In this document: one piece after another, positions 1-8,256 of the stretch | Layout: the number at the start of each line of letters is the position of its first letter | Position numbering within the stretch: position 1 is the first letter of the stretch | NCBI RefSeq assembly: GCF_003696265.1 | Contig: NZ_RFFH01000006.1 | Coordinates: forward strand, 62,001-126,000 | From: Nocardia stercoris | Lineage (GTDB): Bacteria > Actinomycetota > Actinomycetes > Mycobacteriales > Mycobacteriaceae | Direction: 5' to 3' | DNA length: 64,000 bases | The notes under the pieces: model-generated | What the model saw: the letters and a program-made list of their open reading frames with translations, nothing else | What the model was told of the DNA's origin: nothing | The model's database searches: none | Made by a program: the position numbers and the translations under genes

Positions 1-1
1 C

Positions 2-478
2 TTCTTCGAGCCCAAGCGCCGCTACTGGGACAAGGCCGACCTGGATTTCGCTGCCCTGGAAGCGAATCCGTATCCGCTGCACCGGGCGCGGATCGTACGG
101 CCGGGCATCGACGCCACGATCGCCTGCTACGGCGGCACCGTCGCCACCGCACTGCACGCCGCGGAGATCGCTGCCGGCGAAGGACATTCGCTCGAGGTGG
201 TCGACCTGCGCAGCCTGTCCCCCATCGACTTCGACACGTTGGCCGAGTCGGTGCGGCGCACCGGGCGGCTGATCGTGACCCACGAGGCGCCGGTGTTCGC
301 CGGTCTGGGCGCCGAAATCGCGGCCCGGATCACCGAGATGTGCTTCTATCAGCTCGAGGCGCCGGTACAGCGCGTCGGAGGCTACGACATCCCCTATCCC
401 CCGGCTAAGCTCGAGCGGCACCACCTGCCCGACCCCGACCGCGTGCTCGACGCGGTCGACCGCACGCTCGCCGCCTGA
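2..478 (+). CDS. bkdB: 2-oxoisovalerate (branched-chain 2-oxoacid) dehydrogenase E1 beta subunit, C-terminal part
   Basis: An open frame enters from the left edge and ends with TGA at 476-478. The visible 158 residues are the C-terminal part of a thiamine-diphosphate E1-beta subunit: FFEPKRRYW near the left edge, the IACYGG and VVDLRSLSPIDFDTL strands, TGRLIVTHEAPVFAGLGAEIAA, and a GYDIPYPPAKLE close to the end, all typical of BCKDH/PDH E1-beta transketolase C-domains. It would pair with an E1-alpha upstream of the window to decarboxylate branched 2-oxo acids and pass the acyl group to the E2 encoded 44 bp downstream. The N-terminus is outside the window, so the exact substrate class (branched-chain versus pyruvate) rests on family resemblance. 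Confidence 0.88.
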   Translation, partial: FFEPKRRYWDKADLDFAALEANPYPLHRARIVRPGIDATIACYGGTVATALHAAEIAAGEGHSLEVVDLRSLSPIDFDTLAESVRRTGRLIVTHEAPVFAGLGAEIAARITEMCFYQLEAPVQRVGGYDIPYPPAKLERHHLPDPDRVLDAVDRTLAA

Positions 479-522
479 CCGCTCTGCTCCGCCCTTCGTG
501 CCTGCAACCCGCTCAGACAGAG

Positions 523-1896
523 GTGCCCGTCGTGGATGTACCTGACAAGACCGTGCTCGAATTCCGGCTGCCCGACCTCGGCGAGGGTTTGACCGAGGCG
601 GAACTGGTCTCCTGGACGGTCGCGGTCGGCGACCGGGTGGAACTCAATCAGACGATCGCCGAGGTCGAGACCGCGAAGGCTCAGGTGGCGTTGCCGAGCC
701 CGTATGCCGGCCAGGTGGCCGAACTGTTGGCCGCACCCGGGGACACGGTGCCGGTGGGTGCGCCGCTGATCCGGTTGTCGGTCAGCGGACCGGCCGAGCA
801 GGCCGAGCAGCGCACCGCGGTGCTGGTGGGCTACGGACCCGAGGGCGAGTTCACCTCGCGGCGACGGCGTCCCGAGGCCGTCATGCACGCCGAGTCGGGC
901 CACCCGCAGGATCCCGACATCACGTCGGACGGTTTCTCGTTCGCCGATTTCCCGGGTCGGCGGGCCGCCACCCCGGGCGCCCGGAAGCTGGCGGGGGAAC
1001 TCGGGGTCGCCATCGATCACGTGCCCGGCTCGGGTCCCGGCGGCGCGGTCACGGTGGACGATGTCCGGCACCTGGTGCCGGTCGCGGAACCGCTGCGCCG
1101 GACCAGTCCCGAGGAACAGGCGCTGGTCGGGCCGCGGCCCACCCCGCCGCCGGTGCCCGCGATGCGCCCCGACGCCGGGGCTCTGCGTGCGGCACCGGCC
1201 GACCGTGAAACCCGCACGCCGGTCAGCGGCGTGCGCAAGCGGACCGCGGCGGCCATGAACGTGAGCGCCACGATCCCGCAGGCGACCGTGTACGCCACCA
1301 CCGATGTGACCGCGTCCCTGGAGTTGATGGACCATCTGCGCGGCACCGAGACCTTCGCGGGCCTGACCCTGAGCCCGCTGGCCCTGGTCGCCCGGGCCGC
1401 GCTGGCCGCCCTGGAGGAGTTCCCGGGCATCAACTCCTCGTGGGACGAGGAACGGCACGAGATCGTCACCAAGCACTTCGTGAACCTGGGGATCGCGGTC
1501 GCCACCGAACGCGGCCTGCTGGTGCCGTCGGTGAAGGAGGCGCAGGCACTGAGCCTGCGCGAACTGTGCCGGGAGATCGGCTGGCTGGCCGACGTGTGCC
1601 GGGCCGGCTCGGCGACCCCGGCCGACCTGCGCGGCGGCACCTTCACGATCAGCAACATCGGCGTGTTCGGCGTGGATACCGGTGTGGCACTGGTCAATCC
1701 GGGTGAGGGTGCGATCCTGAGCCTGGGCACCATCCGCAAGCGCCCGTGGGTCTACCGCGACGAACTGGCGGTCCGGTGGGTGACGACCCTGGGCGTCAGC
1801 TTCGACCACCGCATGATCGACGGCGAACTCGCGTCCCGCTTCCTCTCCTCGATCGCGGCGTCCCTGGAAGACCCGCTCACCCTGCTCGGCCGCTGA
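523..1896 (+). CDS. bkdC: Dihydrolipoamide acyltransferase, E2 of a branched-chain 2-oxoacid dehydrogenase complex
   Basis: The 457-residue product has the E2 domain order. An N-terminal lipoyl domain (about residues 10-86) carries the lipoylation motif ETAKAQ with Lys52. A linker leads to a peripheral-subunit binding domain (about 149-183, ATPGARKLAGELGV...GSGPGGAVTVDDV). A catalytic acyltransferase domain (about 225-457) ends with SFDHRMIDG, whose His (about 429) is the general base. It transfers the acyl group from E1 to CoA. The GTG at 523 is used; a GTG at 532 is an alternative and neither has a strong ribosome binding site. It follows the E1-beta gene by 44 bp, so one operon is likely; an E3 gene is not in view. 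Confidence 0.92.
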   Translation: MPVVDVPDKTVLEFRLPDLGEGLTEAELVSWTVAVGDRVELNQTIAEVETAKAQVALPSPYAGQVAELLAAPGDTVPVGAPLIRLSVSGPAEQAEQRTAVLVGYGPEGEFTSRRRRPEAVMHAESGHPQDPDITSDGFSFADFPGRRAATPGARKLAGELGVAIDHVPGSGPGGAVTVDDVRHLVPVAEPLRRTSPEEQALVGPRPTPPPVPAMRPDAGALRAAPADRETRTPVSGVRKRTAAAMNVSATIPQATVYATTDVTASLELMDHLRGTETFAGLTLSPLALVARAALAALEEFPGINSSWDEERHEIVTKHFVNLGIAVATERGLLVPSVKEAQALSLRELCREIGWLADVCRAGSATPADLRGGTFTISNIGVFGVDTGVALVNPGEGAILSLGTIRKRPWVYRDELAVRWVTTLGVSFDHRMIDGELASRFLSSIAASLEDPLTLLGR

Positions 1897-1992
1897 ATTC
1901 CGCCTCGTAACCTGTCGCAGACGGTCCGGGCATCGACCGCATCCGCAGCGGGCTGCCCACGGGTCACGCTCGGCCTCGCGCCGCGAACCGGC

Positions 1993-2433
1993 TCAGGCGG
2001 AAGCGCTCTCGACGACCAGGGCCTGCGCCGCGGTTCGCACGATGTCGGGGATCTCCACCGGCTTGCGGGTAGCGTGGTCGACATAGACGTGGACGAAGGT
2101 GCCGGTGGCGGCGAGTTCCAGATCGCCATCGGCTACCCGGAACACCGCGAGCTCGTAGGTGATGCTCGAGCGGCCCAGGCGTGTGACTCGCAGGCCGACC
2201 CGCAGGTCGTCGGGGAAGCTGATGGATCCCAGGTACTTGCAGGAGGTCGTCGCGACCACGCCGAGCGCCGGGAGCTCGCGGATGTCGACCCCGGTCGCCT
2301 GCATCAACCACGCGTTGACCGCGGTGTCGAAGTAGGCGTAGTACGTCACGTTGTTGACGTGCCCGTAGTGGTCGTTGTCGGCCCACCGGGTCGGCATCGG
2401 CCAGAGCACGGGATAGTCCTGCTGCGTCGTCAC
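1993..2433 (-). CDS. Hotdog-fold acyl-CoA thioesterase (YbgC/FcbC type)
   Basis: The 146-residue product shows the 4-hydroxybenzoyl-CoA thioesterase signature near its N-terminus, RWADNDHYGHVNN, with the catalytic Asp in the usual place, followed by FDTAVNAWL and a typical hotdog strand pattern ending VHVYVDHATRKPVEIP. It should hydrolyse an acyl-CoA to the free acid and CoA in the cytoplasm. The open frame extends much further upstream, but the conserved domain fixes the start at the GTG at 2433; a longer product would run into the divergent transporter gene. It is divergent from the MFS gene with about 70 bp between them. Substrate unknown. Confidence 0.85.
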   Translation of the reverse strand: MTTQQDYPVLWPMPTRWADNDHYGHVNNVTYYAYFDTAVNAWLMQATGVDIRELPALGVVATTSCKYLGSISFPDDLRVGLRVTRLGRSSITYELAVFRVADGDLELAATGTFVHVYVDHATRKPVEIPDIVRTAAQALVVESASA

Positions 2434-2503
2434 AGGGGTTGACGATACGTGGCAATCGCGGTCATCGAAGGTCCCCGCCTGCGCCGCCGGTACCGTCGAG
2501 TGG

Positions 2504-3976
2504 ATGGACACGGCGGGGATCATGCGGCAGGCGCGGCGGGCTCGGGTCGCGGTGTTCGGCGTCTTCGGGCTCAACGGGTTCCTGGCCGCGATGTGGGTGG
2601 TGCACATTCCGGCGATCACCGGCCGGACGGGGGTGTCCCACGCGGTGCTGGGGGTGTTGATCCTGGTGATGGCTCTCGGCGGGATCGCGGGCATGCAGGC
2701 GGTCGGTCCGGTGGCCGATCGGTTCGGGAGCCGGGCGGTGGTGGCCGCTGCGCTCGGCGCCCTCGCGGTGACCGTGCTGGGCCCGGCTCTCGCGACCGGG
2801 CCGGTGGCGCTGGGCGCCGCCCTGCTCGCGTTCGGCGCCGCCAACGGCGCCCTGGACGTATCGATGAATGCCCAAGCCGTGCACGTGGAACGGGTCTACG
2901 GTCGGCCGATCATGTCCGCGTTCCACGGCGCGTTCTCCTGCGGGGGTCTGGCGGGTTCACTGCTCGGCGCGGCCGCGCTGCGCGCGAACTGGGCGCTGCC
3001 CGTGACCTTCACCGCGACAGCGATTCTCGGCGCCCTCGCCGCCTGCATGCTCACCCGTCACCTACTGCCAGCTGGATCTCACACCGGCACAACGATTCCG
3101 GGCACCGGAACCACGCCCACACCGCGCAGCCCCACCGAGGCCACGGATTCTGATGCGGCGCAACCGCATCGGCCCACAGCCGCGTCGGCCGCGACCGGAC
3201 CGGACGCTGCGGCCGCAGCCACTGCGGCTCAGCCACATCAGCCCACAGCCGCGTCAGCCGCGACCGGACCGGACGGTGCGGCCGCAGCCACTGCGGCTCA
3301 GCCACATCAGCCCGCAACCGCGTCGGCCACCGGTGCGGCCGCAGCGGGTTCGGTCAACCCCGCGCGGGGTCGGCGCGGACCCTGGCGGCGGGTCCTCCCG
3401 CTGGCGGTACTCGCCTTCGCGGTGCTGATGACCGAAGGGGTGGCCAATGATTGGAGTGCGCTGCAGGTGCGCGAGCATCTGCGTGTCAGCTCGGCGACGG
3501 CGGCGCTGGCGTTCGGCGCCTTCTCCACCACCATGACGCTGGGCCGGTTCACCGCCGACCGGATCTGCGCCCGTATCGGCCGAGTCGCGGTGGTGCGCTG
3601 GGGAACCCTGCTGGCGGCGGCCGGACTGGGGCTGATCATCGCCGTGCCGTGGCTGCCGACCACACTCGCCGGGTGGGCCTTGCTGGGCGCCGGGCTGGCG
3701 GGAGCAGTCCCGCAGATCTTCACCGCCGCAGGGAATCTCGGCAGTTCGACACCGACGACGGACATGTCGCGGGTGTTCGGCATCGGTTATCTCGGTTTCC
3801 TGGCCGGCCCTTCGGTGATCGGCCGGCTCAGCGAATCCAGTTCCCTGACAATCGCACTGCTGTTCCCGCTGGCGGCGGTTCTGCTCTGCGCGGCCGGCGC
3901 CGGTGTCGTGGTCCCGCCCGGTGACGAGCCCGCAGGGCCGGTTCCGGCACGAGCACAGGATCAGCCCGCTACCTAG
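2504..3976 (+). CDS. MFS transporter with repeat-expanded central loop
   Basis: The 490-residue product is a major facilitator with two hydrophobic six-helix halves: the N-half begins FGVFGLNGFLAAMWVVHIPAI, with VADRFGSR between helices 2 and 3, and the C-half contains LAFAVLMTEGVANDWSAL. It resembles the sugar/drug permease branch with a GALDVSMNAQAV motif. Between the halves (about residues 188-290) the cytoplasmic loop is replaced by Ala/Thr/Pro/His-rich low-complexity sequence with a 23-residue tandem repeat. Start is ATG 2504, divergent from the thioesterase gene. Substrate cannot be inferred. Confidence 0.85.
   Translation: MDTAGIMRQARRARVAVFGVFGLNGFLAAMWVVHIPAITGRTGVSHAVLGVLILVMALGGIAGMQAVGPVADRFGSRAVVAAALGALAVTVLGPALATGPVALGAALLAFGAANGALDVSMNAQAVHVERVYGRPIMSAFHGAFSCGGLAGSLLGAAALRANWALPVTFTATAILGALAACMLTRHLLPAGSHTGTTIPGTGTTPTPRSPTEATDSDAAQPHRPTAASAATGPDAAAAATAAQPHQPTAASAATGPDGAAAATAAQPHQPATASATGAAAAGSVNPARGRRGPWRRVLPLAVLAFAVLMTEGVANDWSALQVREHLRVSSATAALAFGAFSTTMTLGRFTADRICARIGRVAVVRWGTLLAAAGLGLIIAVPWLPTTLAGWALLGAGLAGAVPQIFTAAGNLGSSTPTTDMSRVFGIGYLGFLAGPSVIGRLSESSSLTIALLFPLAAVLLCAAGAGVVVPPGDEPAGPVPARAQDQPAT
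3155..3330 (+). repeat. 69-bp tandem repeat in the MFS gene
   Basis: Two near-identical 69-bp units (3155-3223 and 3224-3292) and a partial third (3293 to about 3330) encode a 23-residue unit starting AAQPHQPTAASAATGPD, in frame with the transporter. Units 1 and 2 differ at only a few positions, suggesting recent slippage or unequal recombination. Confidence 0.85.
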
Positions 3977-4030
3977 CCGGCCCATCGCGGCCATCGCTCG
4001 CGAACCGGCCCGAGCCGCAACAGGTCCCGG

Positions 4031-4357
4031 TCAGCTGTCGCAGGAGTGCAGGGCCGCCAGGCCCTTCGCGGACAGGTCCGGCCACGGTGGGCGGCGCAGC
4101 ACGGCCGCGGCGCCGAACGTGGCCGCGACCAGGCCGACCGCGATGCCCAGGCGGGCGACGCGAGTGTCGTCGGCCGTGGGGACGAAGGTGGGCTCACCGT
4201 CCGCGATCACGAGGATGCCGAGCGGACGGTCGGGGCGCAGCCAGCCGCCGGGGCTGGTCACGGTGATGACGGTGACGCCGGTGTCGGTCCGATGTGGTTC
4301 ACCGAAGACCGGGACGTGGCCCGGTACCAGCTGGGCGAACTGCTCCCGCAACGTCAC
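4031..4357 (-). CDS. Small membrane-associated hypothetical protein
   Basis: The 108-residue product has one probable membrane segment (about 75-95, VARLGIAVGLVAATFGAAAVL) after an N-terminal soluble part with PVFGEPHRTDTGVTVITVTSP and PLGILVIADGEPTFVPT. A short tail PWPDLSAKGLAALHSCDS follows. The GTG at 4357 is preferred over the GTG at 4384 because GGGAGGGGA lies about 8 bases before it. The family is not recognised. It is convergent with the MFS gene (54-bp gap) and lies beyond the pnt terminator, so it has its own promoter. Confidence 0.6.
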   Translation of the reverse strand: MTLREQFAQLVPGHVPVFGEPHRTDTGVTVITVTSPGGWLRPDRPLGILVIADGEPTFVPTADDTRVARLGIAVGLVAATFGAAAVLRRPPWPDLSAKGLAALHSCDS

Positions 4358-4498
4358 TCCGACTCCCCTCCCACAGGTGATCACCGGTTGTTCCCGCCTA
4401 CCCTACGCGGAACGACCGCCCGCAGCGCGTAGCGGAGACGACCGATCCACCACGCTGATCGGACCGCGGGCGCCGCGGGCATTCGCGGGCCGGGAAAA

Positions 4499-4538
4499 CG
4501 CGACGCCCGCACCACGGGCTCGTGGTGCGGGCGTCGCG
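4499..4538 (-). terminator. Rho-independent terminator of the pnt operon
   Basis: A perfect 18-bp stem (4499-4516 with 4521-4538) closes on the tetraloop GGCT. On the minus strand the stem is followed at once by TTTT (4498-4495). It lies 13 bp after the pntB stop codon. Confidence 0.85.
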
Positions 4539-4550
4539 AGATGTGCTTTC

Positions 4551-5981
4551 CTACAGCGCCTTCAGTTCCTCGGTGACCTCACCGACGGACTTCTTGGCGT
4601 CACCGAACAGCATCGAGGTGGTGTCGGCGTAGAACAGCGGGTTGTCGATACCAGCGAAACCGGAGTTCATCGACCGCTTCAGCACGATCACGCTCTTGGC
4701 CTGGTCGACGTTCAACACCGGCATGCCGTAGATCGGGGACGAGGAGTCCTCACGGGCGGCCGGGTTGGTGACGTCGTTGGCGCCGATGACCAGAACCACA
4801 TCGGTGCGGGCGAATTCGCCGTTGATGTCGTCCATTTCCTTCATCGCGTCATAGGACACCTCGGCCTCGGCGAGCAGCACGTTCATGTGCCCGGGCATGC
4901 GGCCGGCGACCGGATGAATCGCGTACTTGACCTCGACACCCTTGGTCTCGAGCAGCCCCGCCATTTCCTTGACCGCGTGCTGCGCCTGCGCGACGGCCAT
5001 ACCGTAACCGGGAACCACGATCACCTGGTTGGCGTAGGCCATCTGGATCGCGGCGTCGGCGGCCGAGGTGGCCTTGGCCTGCTTCTGCTCCCCGCCCGAA
5101 GCGCCGGGAGCGGTTCCGCCGCCACCGAATCCACCGGCGACGATGGCCGGGATGGACCGGTTCATGGCCTTGGCCATGAGGTTGGTGAGGATGGTGCCGG
5201 ACGCGCCGACGATCATGCCCGCCACGATCATGGCGGTGTTGTTCAACGCCAGACCGGCGGCCGCGGCGGACAGACCGGTGAGCGCGTTGAGCAGCGAGAT
5301 GACGACCGGCATGTCCGCGCCACCGATCGGCAGCACGACCATCAGGCCCAGCACACCGGCCAGCACCAGCACGCCGATCATCCACGCCTGCGGCACACCG
5401 TCTTTCGAGGCGCCCAGGCCGACGACGACCGCGCACGCGATCGCGCCGACGAGCAGGATCAGGTTCAGCGGCTGCTGCAGTTTGCCGACGCCGAGCGGGC
5501 GGCCGGGCAGGATCTCCTGCAGCTTGCCGAACGCGATCAGCGAGCCCCAGAACGACACCGAGCCGATCACCGCGGCGAACAGCGAACCGATGATGATGTG
5601 CACGTTCGGCTGCTCGGCGACCCGCGAGAAGCCCTTGGTGTCGAGGAATTCCGCCCACGCGATCAGCGCGACCGTGCCACCACCGACACCGTTGAACGCC
5701 GCGACCAGCTGCGGCATCTCGGTCATCTTGGTGAACTTGGCCGGCGGAACACCCAGGGCCACACCGACGACCAGGCCGGCGACGATGAGGATCCAGTTGC
5801 TGGTGTGGCGCACCGAGATCAGGGTGGCGATCACCGCGATGGCCATACCGACCGCGGCGATCTGGTTACCGCGCACGGCGGTCTTGGGGCCGGTCAGCCC
5901 CATCAGGCCGTAGATGAACATCGCGAACGCCACGATGTAGAGGCCGTTGACCAGGTAGGTCATGTTGTCGACGGTGTGCAT
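4551..5981 (-). CDS. pntB: NAD(P) transhydrogenase beta subunit
   Basis: The 476-residue product begins with about eight transmembrane helices (domain II), including VPPAKFTKMTEMPQLVAAFNGVGGG. It ends with the NADP-binding domain III, with VVPGYGMAVAQAQHAV and GANDVTNPAA (about 310-476). In the inner membrane it couples proton entry to hydride transfer from NADH to NADP+. The ATG at 5981 overlaps the pntAb stop in TGATG, indicating translational coupling; a GTG one codon upstream (5984) is less likely. Last gene of the pnt operon, followed by a strong terminator. Confidence 0.95.
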   Translation of the reverse strand: MHTVDNMTYLVNGLYIVAFAMFIYGLMGLTGPKTAVRGNQIAAVGMAIAVIATLISVRHTSNWILIVAGLVVGVALGVPPAKFTKMTEMPQLVAAFNGVGGGTVALIAWAEFLDTKGFSRVAEQPNVHIIIGSLFAAVIGSVSFWGSLIAFGKLQEILPGRPLGVGKLQQPLNLILLVGAIACAVVVGLGASKDGVPQAWMIGVLVLAGVLGLMVVLPIGGADMPVVISLLNALTGLSAAAAGLALNNTAMIVAGMIVGASGTILTNLMAKAMNRSIPAIVAGGFGGGGTAPGASGGEQKQAKATSAADAAIQMAYANQVIVVPGYGMAVAQAQHAVKEMAGLLETKGVEVKYAIHPVAGRMPGHMNVLLAEAEVSYDAMKEMDDINGEFARTDVVLVIGANDVTNPAAREDSSSPIYGMPVLNVDQAKSVIVLKRSMNSGFAGIDNPLFYADTTSMLFGDAKKSVGEVTEELKAL

Positions 5982-6280
5982 CACTTGGCCGCCTTCTTAC
6001 CCTTGAACATGCCCAGCATGCGGTCGGTCACGACGAAGCCACCGATGACGTTCAGGGTTCCGAACACGACGGCGATGAACAGGATGACCTGCACCAGGAT
6101 CGAGGGATCCTTGACGTTGCCCAGGGTGACCAGCGCACCGAGGACGACGATGCCGTGGATGGCGTTGGTACCCGACATCAGCGGGGTGTGCAGGGTGTTG
6201 GGGACCTTGGAGATCACCGCGAACCCGACGAATCCCGACAGCACCAGGATCGCGATATTGGCCAGCAGTTCGGTGTACAT
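5981..6280 (-). CDS. pntAb: NAD(P) transhydrogenase alpha subunit, membrane part
   Basis: The 99-residue product is the separate domain II fragment of the alpha subunit found in three-subunit transhydrogenases. It has three hydrophobic helices (LLANIAILVLSGFVGFAVI, the GIVVLGALVTL region and VILFIAVVFGTLNVIGGFVV) and ends MLGMFKGKKAAK. It forms the proton channel with PntB. Both ends overlap neighbours by one base (TGATG at 6280-6282 and at 5981-5983), so the three subunits are probably made in fixed ratio. Confidence 0.93.
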   Translation of the reverse strand: MYTELLANIAILVLSGFVGFAVISKVPNTLHTPLMSGTNAIHGIVVLGALVTLGNVKDPSILVQVILFIAVVFGTLNVIGGFVVTDRMLGMFKGKKAAK

Positions 6281-7518
6281 CAGTTCTCCACCTCGGTGTC
6301 GGTCGCGGATTCAGCGGCCGGCTCGGCGGTCTCGGCCACTGCAGCCTCGGTCGGCTCGGCCGCTGCAGCGTCGGTCGGCTCCGCCGACGTGGGCACGCCG
6401 GTGACGCAGGAGTCGGCGAGCACCTGGTCGCCGAAGTCGGGCGCGAGCGTGCCGTCGACCAGCATGAGTTCGAGCAGGGCCGCGATGTTCTTGGCGTAGA
6501 GCTCGCTGGCGTGTTCGGGCATGGTGGCCGGCAGGTTCAGCGGCGAGGCGATGGTGACACCGTGCTTGACGACGATCTCGCCGGGCTCGGTGAGTTCGCA
6601 GTTACCGCCGGTCTCGCCGGCGAGGTCGACGATCACACTGCCGGGCTTCATGCCCTCGACGGCGGCGGCGGTGACCAGGCGCGGCGCGGGCCGGCCCGGA
6701 ACGAGCGCGGTGGTGATCACCACGTCGAAGCCCTTGATCGCGTCTTCCAAAGCCTGCTGCTGGGCGGCCTTTTCGTCGTCGGTGAGTTCACGGGCGTAGC
6801 CGCCCTCACCGGCGGCGTCGATGCCGAGGTCGAGCCACTGGGCGCCGACGGACCGGACCTGGTCGGCGACCTCGGGGCGCACGTCGTATCCGGTGGTGCG
6901 GCCGCCGAGCCGCTTGGCCGTGGCCAGCGCCTGCAGGCCCGCGACACCGACACCGAGCACGAGCACGGTCGCGGGCTTCACGGTCCCGGCGGCGGTGGTC
7001 AGCATGGGGAAGAACCGGGTCGACTGCTCGGCAGCCAACAGCACGGCCTTGTATCCGGCGACGTTGGCCTGCGAGGACAGCGCGTCCATCACCTGGGCAC
7101 GCGAGATACGCGGGATCGCCTCGACGGCGAAGGCGCGGACACCGGCCTCACGCAGAGCACCGATCTTGTTGTCCGCGTTGCGCGGTGCGAGGAATCCGAT
7201 CAGGGTCGTACCGGAGCCGAGCTTGGCGATCTCGGCGTCGGTGGGCGGCGCGACCTTGACCACGACGTCGGCCTTCCACGGGTCACCGATCTCGGCACCC
7301 GCATCGATGTATGCCTCGTCGGGGATCAGGGCGCCGAGCCCGGCTCCCGCCTCCACGACGACGTGCACTCCGCTCTTCACCAGGCTCGGGATGATCTTGG
7401 GTACCAGCGCGACACGGCGCTCGCCTGCATTGGTCTCTCGGACCACGCCGACCCGCGTCCCCGCGGGGTCACGCGGCTGCGTGCCCAGCGGCGCGTCGGC
7501 GCTCTGAGTAGTCTCCAC
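6280..7518 (-). CDS. pntAa: NAD(P) transhydrogenase alpha subunit, NAD-binding part
   Basis: The product (about 412 residues) is the soluble NAD(H)-binding domain I: VGVVRETNAGERRVALVP near the start, the Rossmann motif VLVLGVGVAGLQALATAKRLG (about 193-213), a YDVRPEVADQVRSVGAQWLDL segment and ALVPGRPAPRLVT. An unusual Ala/Glu/Thr/Pro-rich tail of about 40 residues follows the conserved core. GTG 7518 is chosen because AAGGAAG sits six bases upstream; the TTG at 7524 would abut that site. First gene of the pnt operon. Confidence 0.93.
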   Translation of the reverse strand: METTQSADAPLGTQPRDPAGTRVGVVRETNAGERRVALVPKIIPSLVKSGVHVVVEAGAGLGALIPDEAYIDAGAEIGDPWKADVVVKVAPPTDAEIAKLGSGTTLIGFLAPRNADNKIGALREAGVRAFAVEAIPRISRAQVMDALSSQANVAGYKAVLLAAEQSTRFFPMLTTAAGTVKPATVLVLGVGVAGLQALATAKRLGGRTTGYDVRPEVADQVRSVGAQWLDLGIDAAGEGGYARELTDDEKAAQQQALEDAIKGFDVVITTALVPGRPAPRLVTAAAVEGMKPGSVIVDLAGETGGNCELTEPGEIVVKHGVTIASPLNLPATMPEHASELYAKNIAALLELMLVDGTLAPDFGDQVLADSCVTGVPTSAEPTDAAAAEPTEAAVAETAEPAAESATDTEVEN

Positions 7519-7594
7519 TGGCAACTTCCTTACTCGTGGTGGCAGCTGGCCCCCGACTGTGCGGTGGACCGCCTCGATCCGGCCGCGAATCCCC

Positions 7595-7618
7595 CGAACT
7601 TACTCACTGGTAAGTTCG
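7595..7618. promoter_or_regulatory. Perfect palindrome upstream of pntAa (TetR-type operator candidate)
   Basis: The arms CGAACTTAC and GTAAGTTCG are separated by six bases, giving a perfect 24-bp dyad. It lies 77 bp upstream of pntAa and 136 bp upstream of the divergent HIT gene, so it could control either. Size and form match TetR-family operators; no TetR gene is adjacent. Confidence 0.5.
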
Positions 7619-7754
7619 CGAGAATCCTCGCAACCATACCGGGTCAGCGGTGAGCGTAGCGGAGAGCAACATCACAATGCGAAGCGAGAAGCACATTCAC
7701 TTCTCTTTTCGCCGATGCCGACGGCGAATCCCCTTACCCCGTAAAGTCTCACCG

Positions 7755-8201
7755 GTGACCGCCTGCATCTTCTGTGCGATCGTCGCCGGGACCGCCCCGG
7801 CCACGGTCGTTCACGAGGACGAACACCTTATCGCCTTCCTGGACATTCGTCCAATTACGCGGGGCCACACCTTGATCGTCCCCAAGCGGCACGCCACGAA
7901 CCTCGACGACCTCACACCCGCCGACAGCGCCCGCATCTTCGCGTTCGGACATCGGCTCGCCCGGGCCCTGCGCCGAGGTGAGCTGCACGCCGACGGCGCG
8001 AACCTGGTCCTGAACGACGGCAGCGCCGCCTTCCAGACCGTTCACCACGTCCACCTGCACGTCGTGCCCCGCCGCCGGGGCGACACACTCGGCTTCGCAG
8101 CCGGATTCCTGCTGCGCAGACCGCACGACCCGATCGCCACCGCCGCCGCGATCCGCGCCGGACTCGACCGTCACACCGACACACCGGAGCCGCAGTCATG
8201 A
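7755..8201 (+). CDS. HIT family nucleotide hydrolase/transferase
   Basis: The 148-residue product begins CIFCAIVAGTAPATVVHEDE, as HIT proteins do, and carries the histidine triad as TVHHVHLHVVPRR (about 95-107). The triad His attacks the alpha-phosphate of adenosine-derived substrates. GTG 7755 is used because the conserved CIFC motif follows directly; the reading frame is open further upstream without homology. It is first in a same-strand group with the next two genes (55-bp and 6-bp gaps). The exact substrate is not predictable. Confidence 0.9.
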   Translation: MTACIFCAIVAGTAPATVVHEDEHLIAFLDIRPITRGHTLIVPKRHATNLDDLTPADSARIFAFGHRLARALRRGELHADGANLVLNDGSAAFQTVHHVHLHVVPRRRGDTLGFAAGFLLRRPHDPIATAAAIRAGLDRHTDTPEPQS

Positions 8202-8256
8202 GCGAACGAATCAGGTACGCGCGCATCGCCGCGCCGAGCGACAGCGAGGCGCAGCG

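Noticed and set aside
394..1809. Long minus-strand frame opposite the E2 gene
   Set aside because: Its sequence is Arg/Gly/His-rich with no family resemblance; the plus strand encodes a clear lipoyl acyltransferase. It is a shadow of high GC.
3903..6404. 833-codon plus-strand frame across the transhydrogenase genes
   Set aside because: It lies opposite pntB and pntAb, whose motifs are unmistakable; the plus product is His/Arg/Asp-rich nonsense.
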